A stretch of 64,000 bases of DNA from Acestrorhynchus altus (taxonomy: Eukaryota; Chordata; Actinopteri; Characiformes; Acestrorhynchidae), in assembly GCA_034509495.1 (NCBI GenBank), contig CM067507.1, positions 9,941,716 through 10,005,715 of the forward strand, written 5' to 3'. The notes under the pieces are model-generated. The model saw nothing but the letters and a program-made list of their open reading frames with translations. It was not told where the DNA came from and did no database searches. The position numbers and the translations under genes are program-made. How positions within the stretch are numbered: position 1 is the first letter of the stretch; each line of letters begins with the position of its first letter. This document shows, piece by piece, positions 50,701 to 60,513 of the stretch.

Positions 50701-53700
50701 CCCAAGAAGACTCTTGGCTGTACTAGCTCAAAAGGGTGCTTCTACTCAATACTGAGCAAAGGGTCTGAATACTTATGATCATGTGAAATTTCAATTTTTC
50801 TTTTTTAATAAATTTGCAAAAAAAATCGACATTTCTGTTTTTTTTCTGTTAAGATGGGGTGGTGAGTGTACATTAATGAGAAATAAAATGAGCTCTTTTG
50901 ATTTTAGCAAATGGCTGCAATGAAACAAAGAGTGAAAAATTTAAAGGGGTCTGAATATTTTCCATACCCACTGTGTACGCTACATATATTCTCTATATTG
51001 TATGATTCAATTCATTACAATACTGTTAGGAAGATAATGTATTACTGAATAATGTATTACTTTTGTCTGAAATTAAGGAGAGCTGTCATAGTATAATAAC
51101 ACAGCATCATATTCATAAAGTCTGAGTAAAATAATATTATGTTTTATACAGGCAGAACAGTGGCATCTGAAGTCAAAGTACAATACTTCTCTAACAGTCG
51201 GGGTTTAAACACAATACAAATGAACCACTGTTTCCCATCAGTCTTTACATGTAAACCATTAATTATTATTATTTTGTTAAACATAATTTCACAATATTTT
51301 TTTATATCTATTGATATTTTCTTACACTCCAAGTGACAAGGGTCCTGAAGGGCCAGACTGCTGCACAGTTTATTGAAATTAACAGGTGAAATTAATCAGG
51401 TTTTTGAGAATGAGGAGCACAAAACCTTTGGGAATCCAGGTCAAGGGTTGCCTACCCATGGTCTACACTCTGAGGTTGGCAGTGTTGGTCACAAGCAGAG
51501 AGTCTGAGAGCTGGAAAGTTCAATAATGAGTCAGTAGCTGCTGAAATGAGAAAACAGTGTAATGAGCTCCTGTTGTCATTATATATAATAATAATATAAA
51601 ACACAAAGTTTGATTGTAGCATTATTTTTCAAATTAGCAAATTGCTGCTTGTATTTCATACCACCCACAGTTTTGTGGATGGCATCACAAATGTGCATCA
51701 TGTTGTTATCTAGCTAGCCTGGAAAGCATTCTGCTACTAGCATTGAATAAACGTCAATCACAGTCCAGCTTTTTTCAGCCAGAATGTCTGGAAAGTGTTC
51801 CTTTAACCAGGGATGGCTACTAAAAGGACTGGCTTCAGCTAGTTAGACCAAACAAGCACTTGGTGTCATGCCGTTACTGCATGAAGGAATTTGACATTGG
51901 CATTGAAAAGTCAAGTAAAAGAAAGTAAACACTGTAAACTGGGAACATCACAGTTCAAATCCGCAGTGTCAAGCCCCAGGCCTAGTGTATGGACTGTCCT
52001 CGTTCTTGACAAAACACTTTTCCAGTAAATGTTTCCTGTTAGAGAAATAGACAATTAATTCACATGTGGAGAATGCAGATGTGCTTATTTAACATGTTTT
52101 TTGACTGGCGCCATTCACTATTTGTTCAACAGTGGTCGAAATCTGATGAGTATGTGCTCCTAAACCACAAATCACAGGACAAGGATGTTCATGTAAGACC
52201 GTGAGAATGTCATAGAGATATTTTATCTCACAGTTTATGAGACATGCAGACTCTGTGGATGCTGTGCTACAGAATTTTAATCAGTGTGTGGAGAAACTGA
52301 ACCATCAGTAGCAAGTGTCAATGAATGGCCCAAATGTGAACTGGAAATTTCTCAATTCATTGCAAGACCAGTTGAAAACAGACTATGTGTATGTGTTATT
52401 AAACATTGGAAGTTGTGGACTACACATTGTTAATGACACATTCAGAATGGGGTTTCTTGTAGTAGACTGGAAACTAAATGATCTGCTATCCAGCATGTAC
52501 TGTTTACAGTAAAAGAGAAAACAATTCCAGGGCAATTGGAGCCACCAACATCAAGTTCTCTCTCAAATTTTGTCATCACAAGTGGCTAAAGAATATTTCT
52601 GTCTCTGAAAGAGCTATTGAAATTTTGATGGGTGTGAAGACTTAAAGCCTCTCCATGGGTTGCCAGCTTAACGTGGTGGAGGGGTTTGAGTGTCCCAATG
52701 ATCCTAGGAGCTACGCTGTTGGGGGCTTCATGCCCCTGGTAAGGGTCACCCAAGGCAGACAGGTCCTAGATGAGGGATCAGAAGAAGTGCAACCCGAAAA
52801 ACCCCTTATGGTGCGAGAAAAACAGGGACACAGTGTTCCCTCACCCGGATGTGTGTCACCGGGGCACTGGACTTCAACGCCCATGTGGGCAATGACAGTG
52901 AGACCTGGAGGGGCGTGGTTGGGAGGAACAGCCCGTCTGATCTGAACTTGAGTGGAGTTATGTTGTTGGACTTCTGTGCTCATCATGGATTGTCCATAAC
53001 TAACACCATGTTCAGGCATAAAGGTGCCCATATGTGCTCCTGGCACCAAGACACCTTAGGCCATAGTTCAATGATCGACTTTGTTGTTGTGTCATCTGAG
53101 CTGCGGCCGCATGTTTTGGACACTCGGGTGAAGAGAGGGGTGGAGCTGTCAACTGACAACTATCTGGTGGTGAGTTGGCTACGTTGGTGGGGGAGGCCTG
53201 GCAGGCCCAAGCATATTGTGAGGGCCTGCTGGGAATACCTGGCAGAATCTCCTGTGAGACGGAGTTTCAACTCCCACCTCCGGGAACACATCCCATGGGA
53301 GGTGGGGGACATTGAGTCCGAGTGGGCCATGTTCCGTGCCTCCATTGTTGAGGCGGCTTACTGGAGCTGTGGCTGCAAGGTTGCCGGTGCCTGTCGTGCG
53401 GCACGTGGCTCGGGTGGTTGCCGAGGCAAAAACTTGGGTGTGGGAAGAGTTTGGAGAGACCATGGAAAAAGACTTCTGCATGGCTTCGAGGCGATTCTGG
53501 GCCACCACCCGGCGCCTCGAGGGGAAAGCGGTATGCCACCAACACTGTTTACAGTGAGGGGGGTGTTCTGCTGACCTCAACTGGTGATGTCGTGGGTCGG
53601 TGAGCAGAGTACTTTGAAGACCTCCTCAATCCCACTAGCACGTCTTCCACTGAGGAAGTGGAGCCTGGGGATTCTGGGTTGGATCCTCTGATCTCTGGGG

Positions 53701-54743
53701 CTGAGGTTACCGAGGTGGTCAAAAAGCTCCTCAGTGGCTCAGTGGCTGGATGTTGTGGGGTTGTGTTGGCTTACCCGACTCTGCAATATTGCGTGGACAT
53801 CAGGGGCAGTTCCCCTGGACTGGCAGATAGAGGTGGTGGTTCCCCTATTCAAAAAGGGGGACCGTACAATGTGTTCCAACTATAGAGGGATCACACTCTT
53901 AAGCCTCCCTGGTAAGGTCTATTCAGGGGTTCTGGAGAGGAGAGTCTGTCGGATAGTCGAACCACAGATCCAGGAGGAACAGTGTGGTTTCTGGGAGTAT
54001 GGGTTACCAGGCCCTTTGATACGAGCTGTTAGGTCCCTGTACAACCGGTGTCAGAGCTTGGTCTGCATTGCCGGCAGTAAGTTGAGCTTGTTTCTGGTGA
54101 AGGTTGGACTCCGCCAAGGCTGCCCTTTGTCACTGATTCTTACCGGTTCTACGTGCCTACCCTCATCTATGGTCATGAGCTTTAGGTCATGACCGAAAGA
54201 ACAGGATCTCGGATACAAGCGGCTGAAATTAGTTCTCTCCGCAGGGTGGCTGGGCTCTCCCTTAGAGATAGGGTGAGAAGCTCAGTCATCCAAGAGGGAC
54301 TCAGAGTAGAGCCGCTGCTCCTCCATGTCAAGAGGAGCCAGTTGGGGTGGCTCATGCATCTACTGAGGATGCCCCCTGGATGCCACCCTGGTGGGGTGTT
54401 CCAGGCACGCCCCACCGGGAGAAGACCCAGAGGAAGACCCAGGACATGCTGGAGAGACTATGTTTCTCGGCTGGCCTGGGAACGCCTTGGGGTTCCCCCT
54501 GGAAGAGCTGGACCAAGTGGCTGGGGGGAGTGAAATCTGGGTCCCTCTGCTTAAGCTGCTACCAACACAACTCGATCCCAGATAAAGCAGCAGAAAATGG
54601 ATGGATGGATAGATGGATGGATGGATGGGTGGTGAAGACTTTATTTTTGTTTTGTTTAGTTTGTTAATGCCATCTACACTTCATTTCACATTCATTGTCA
54701 AAACGCCTCTCTCTCTGTCTCTCTCTCTCTCTCTCTTTCCCTC

Positions 54744-54806
<63 letters not shown>

Positions 54807-57800
54807 GTGTGTCTCATCACTTTTGTTTTTGACTGCTGCCATACTGACCTCCTTACTGGCTTGTTTGAAACAGCACAGCTAGCAAGTGAGTGAATCAGAG
54901 TTCCATCTAACTGTTACCATACCAATCAAGAGTGGTGTGATTTTTGAAGCTCAACAGAAAAAATTATCCATTGAGTGACATGGTCTGTGACTAGTCTGTT
55001 TACTAAGCTGCCATCTTTACCAGCAGTAAGCAACAAGCAGATCAGCTCTTTTTATTGAAGGGCAGGAGTGTATCTGAAAAAGATTTTTGCAATCCCAATG
55101 GGCAATAAGCAGAAAGCTGAAGGATGGAATTCTTATCTGAAAGATTGTTGAGTGTTCTAGTTGGTGGTTTCCTCATTTACTACACCACTGCTTTTACCAC
55201 ATGCAGTCATCCTGAAAGCGTCCCAAAAGATTTTTACTCCCATGTAATAGTTGCATCAATGAGAGCTTGAAAAATGCAGACTTTCTCACTAATCTGATCT
55301 CATTCCATCAGGATTTGGTCAGTTCTGGGCAAAACACTTTTTACTTGATTTTATTGTTATAATGAAATCATGGATGTTTATAATATGTTGACAGTTTCTA
55401 TTTAGAGTCACAGAATGATACAAAGTTTTGAAATATTACCTCCCATCATGCACATGCAAATATAATAACTTTCAGAAATATACATTTGCTTTTGTGAAAT
55501 AGGACTAATGAAGTGTCTCACAGCAAATGTTTTATCTAGATGCAGAACATTAACTGATTTGTGCAGCTCAGAGCAAGAGATTAAGACCCATGAGCTGGAA
55601 ATCTTGTAGAATTACCCCTCTTAAAATCCAATTGGAATGATTGAGGTTGAGTCAACATCACAAAGGCAAATAGCAGATTGATTTGATCTGCTAAAAGCCC
55701 AGAAATATGAAACTGAGTAATAGGAACCTGTGTGAAATTCATACATAAAAACATGTTGCTTGTCATGTGGTTTGGCCAATACACTATCCATTATGTTATA
55801 CATTCCTTTATAAGACCATTTAAAGTAGAAATATGAACTCTTTTTCAAGCCATCTGAGATCTGCCATTTCAGATGCTGTATTCATATGTCACAGTGCACT
55901 CTATGTCAAAAATGCTATTACTGTAAACAGTTAAGCATGTTGGAGATAATGGTACAACCTTCAGCTTTTGCCTTTTGAGGTAGTCTATTGTTTTTATGCG
56001 TTTAGGAACAATATCAAATATCAAACAATTTAGAAGCCATCCTCTTTATCTTGACCTCTTGTTAATGATCATTTCTTAATTATATTTGTAACTGAAATTT
56101 GCATCAGATGGCCTTTCCTAATGATAATTGTGAACAAGCCATAACCCTAACAGACTTGTAAAATTCTGAGAAGTGAAAAGTGTATTTCATCAACTTTATG
56201 CCTTTTGGGGATCATTTAATCTTCTACATGCTTAACTGTTCACAGTAAAAGTAATTTTACCAAGGGTGCCCAAACATATACCACTGTAATTTAAAGTATA
56301 CATCAAGCTCATTGCATGAGCCGTGAGTCTTGTATTTAAACAAAAATGGAATTAATGAAACCAACAGTGTTTGCTCACATAAGCATATGAGCAAGTGATA
56401 TTTGGGAGCCACTGAACACTGGGACGTTTTCCACTGTGGTTCATTCATGGGAGGCATATGTTTGTAAGCAACATAACAATCAAAGAATATTCCATGAACA
56501 GTGCAGCTCTATACTTTAATTCAGAACTCAGTTTGTCTGTGTGTACAGACATTAATACACAACTCATGCCACTCACCTGTTTGTTTATGCGACCAATGTT
56601 GACACATATTAATGATGAGGAAGTGTTTCTGTCACTGCTTAGTGAATACAAAAGTTTCTCCTTATATCATGCAATGCTAGTGAATCTAAATGTTACATAA
56701 AGATGTAACATTTAGTTAATAACTAGAGTTCTGGACATAAGAAGCATATGTCACAGTCACCACAATCCCTATGTATGTATTTGTGGCACTCTGGTGATTC
56801 TATCAATGCTGTAGTGCAGCAGCCCATATTGAACCACAGAAATCAGCATTTTCTTTATCTGCAAAGCAACCCTGTACTTCATACTCTTATAGTGCAGAGA
56901 GGATAACTTAATAATAATAATGTGTCTTCTAATTATCAGATCAAAACAGCTGATCAGATAGTTCATTTTTTTGCCACTGTCAGGAGAACATGTGCATAAA
57001 GAGGCAAAGGTCCCCCCAGATTTTATATCATGTCTTTTCATGGAGTATCTAACCTCTGTTAAAAGAGAAATATTTTGCTTCTGTTTCATTTATTTTTGAA
57101 GGAAAGTGGTGGGGGAGTGGTAAACACCTGATTTATAAATTTTATGATTCTGTGTGATGTTGATATATGATGTGGATAGCTCACCCTGGTGGGATTTAAA
57201 CCCAGGCTGCTGCTCTACAGAGTGAGCTAACTATTACTACGTGTTTGGACCAATGTGCAGAACATAGGAGAATTCAGAGCAGGTAAAACTCAAAATGAAA
57301 TGAAAATGTGGCGATGGGTGAGTGATCTACGAGCTAAGCTCACCTGGGGAAGGAACAGGCTGTGCCAATGTTTTACATATACATTGTTCTTAAAAATATT
57401 TCAGTCTGTTAGACACTTGCATAAAATGTAATTTGCTCTAATGAGTACTGAGTAAGCATAAGCATGCATGCTGCATGTAAAAAATTTTGTAGATTAAATT
57501 TTTAAAAGGAAATCATTTTGTCAACCTGACAATCTTGAAACAACTTATAAACTTAAGTCAACATAAAATGATAAGTTATATTAATGTGGCTAAATTTTAA
57601 TGAACTTGAAAGTTTGTGTTAAAATATGCAATTGTATGTTTGACTAGATTGTTTTTTAAAATGATTAGTTGTTTTGATTCAGTGCATCAAGTTAAAACAG
57701 TTATGAGTAGTTAAGCAAATTTAACTATCTGCTAGGTTATTGAATAAGTTGAATCAAATCATTGTAACATTTTTTTTAAATAAAAAGACAGAAAGAAACA

Positions 57801-60433
57801 GAAAGAGTAAAAATGCATGGAGAACTTGAATAGACTCCAATTAGTAATTAAGTGCCTGACACAGCACTGCACCTCCTCCTCACAGTTGGAGGAGACCTCG
57901 TCCTGGAACCAACTCTTACAAGTTAATTGGAATGCATTTTGTAAATGTAGTAACTTTCACCCTTATAGCAGTGCATATGTTTACATAGCTTTAAATAGAT
58001 ATTAAACATTTAACACTAGATTACACACATTTTAATGGAGGCTACATCAGCATGAAGCTGCAAGATGTAGTAAGCGAGCACAACATATGTTAATAAATTG
58101 ATGAATTACACAAAATACATAAATTATTTGCTTTTCCAAACCTAGCGAGTGAGCAATGTGGATAGAAATCTAGTTCTGCTGCATCTGTAACTTCCTTCTA
58201 TTGTGTAGCGGTAGGTGGTAACATTTCAAATGTTTATGGTCTCATTGGTTGCCACCTTGACATATGAAGCAGAAAATCCTCTGTCTTTATCCATCCCAGC
58301 TCACTGGTCACTAAGCCTTGCCTCCACATGCTTGTTTTGACCCCATAATATGCATTTTACAAGTGAGTGGACTGGGCAGGAAGCCTGCTGATGTCTGGAT
58401 GTTGGATGTCTGCAGTAGACTTTTTAATGACATACAATGCCTGCATTTTTTAAGTATCTTCCTGCATAGCCAAGATGAATAAAATGTGCTAATGTTATTG
58501 AAAAAAATTTATGTCGTTCAAAATTGTGAGCACGAATAAGTTAAACATTGCTATTTATATAAGGTGCTCACATTAGAAAGAATGTGATCATGATGTAGAA
58601 CATTGCATGCACAATTTATTTATGATGGGTCATAATTTATTGGCCAGATCATGGGCCAGATTGAATCATTTGAGGCATTTAAACATGGATCTAGTAAGGG
58701 TTTATCATTGTTTAGGTTTGATGCCCAAACATACTGGCAGTTCTAGCCACCCAGCATTTTGTTAGGCTGGATTGAGGGATTGATTTATTAATTGATTTAG
58801 GAAAACGAGCGCACATTCTAATAAAATGAACACATGCTCTACTTAATTGAGTGCACAATGTAGTAAAATGAGAGCACGCTTTCACAAATTGAGAGTATGT
58901 TTCTTGATGCCCCCAAAATATTGCTTTGCACTCTATATACTGAGATCCAAAACAGCTCACATTCTGATGTTCTCTTTATTATATGTGTCTGCACCTAATT
59001 GTTTTTTGTTTGTTTTGTTTTATTTGTTCAGGAAAAGCTGAATATGGTAGAACTATTTACATGTTTAATCTTTTCAAACTGTAGCTGTACTACCTCTCAC
59101 CTCAAGACTCTGTGGCTGAAGTTGAAAAAAATATCCTGGGTGACAAAGACCCTAGAAAGACAATATTCTGCTATATAAGGTATCAGACTGCAGACCAATT
59201 ACTAACTGTATGCACACTCTGTTTTGTAGAAGCCCCTCCCCTGGATCTTCACATTGCTGGTTTATGGTGAAAGAATGTAGCTTTGGACACATCAGCAGAT
59301 TTTGACTGCAGAACCAGATCTTATGTGTACAGGCACACACACACAGACACAGCTTATTCCATAGGAATCTCTGGAGCAGAAAAAAATGAACAAATATGCA
59401 CCATACCTAATGCTAGTTTTGATATGCCAAATTAATTTTGATATATACAGTGCAGTGCAGAATGATATGGACATTTATACAATTATGCAAATGTGCATTT
59501 ATAGCATAGAATGGGGTGTACAGTTCTGTTTAAGGTGTAATGTGCACTATTATTGCACTGCGGTTAGCATGTCTAGTTGTGCACAACCAGAGCATAGTTG
59601 ACCTCATTCTCTCTCTGGATGGTGAGATAAACTTTCAATAATGTAGCATTATGCCAGGTAACACAGGCCTTTTAGCTGTTGCTTTTTAGTCATTATTCTT
59701 GTGTTAGCAGTTTGAACAGGTGCAGTTGGTTGGCTTCATGTAATATGGAAAAAGCACATACTAGCCATCACCTCTCTGCACCTCTTATTGGATTCCAGAG
59801 GTGCACTGTGTTTATATTAGGCTTGGCTTCTATGCTAACATTTATTTCAATTTACTCATCTTCAGGATACAGCTTTCTCTTTAACACTAATCCAGTTAGA
59901 TGTAGTCTGTAGAAGTGCTGTTTGATATTTATGTATTTGAATCTGCTGATATGTACACCAAAAATATTGGATATTGGCATCAGCTTAGAATTCTTATGTC
60001 AGGTAGAGCAAGTTCATAAAATGCCACCATTAAATCAGTGACCATTTGCAGTATGAGCAAACAATGTAATTAGGTTGGAGGTGTAAGTAGTTTACATGTA
60101 ATGTTATTACTAATGTTCTATGAAGATTGTTTTCTACCGGATTTGTCCCAGATTTGTATAGCAATAAATTGACATTAAATCTTACAACTTTTGTTTTGCT
60201 TCGTTGTACTCCTGTGTTTGTGTTTGCCTCTAGTGGGTCTAGTGTGTCATCAGAGCTGTCTAATCCACCATCCCCTTTTTGCCCTTACACTTTGCCTGCC
60301 GCCTATCAATGACTCCAAGGTCCTACTTCACAATTATGTCTCAGGAGATGACATGGCTTTTTTATTCTCTCACTGTCCTTACAGAACAGCTGGAAATGGC
60401 TCCTCCAACTGCAGCTCAGCTAAGATATGGTAA

Positions 60434-60513
<80 letters not shown>

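Larger units (their letters stand above)
52655..54635 (+). mobile_element. Rex3-like RTE-clade LINE, internally deleted
   Basis: The 5' part (AACGTGGTGGAGGGGTTTGA) leads into an RTE-type endonuclease: LDFNAHVGNDSETWRG, LLDFCAHHGLSITNTMF, HQDTLGHSSMIDFVVVSSEL. RT pieces follow (VVVPLFKKGDRTMCSNYRGI, LLSLPGKVY, QEEQCGF, GLRQGCPLS), then the C-terminal SSVIQEGLRVEPLLLHVKRS, TGRRPRGRPRTCWRDYVSRL and a GATG-type tail (54598-54632), as typical for Rex3. The parts with the catalytic palm motif A and the FADD/YADD motif have been deleted. Confidence 0.87.

Noticed and set aside
57181..57235. Functional tRNA gene
   Set aside because: The A and B boxes are recognisable, but acceptor and anticodon stems do not pair convincingly.
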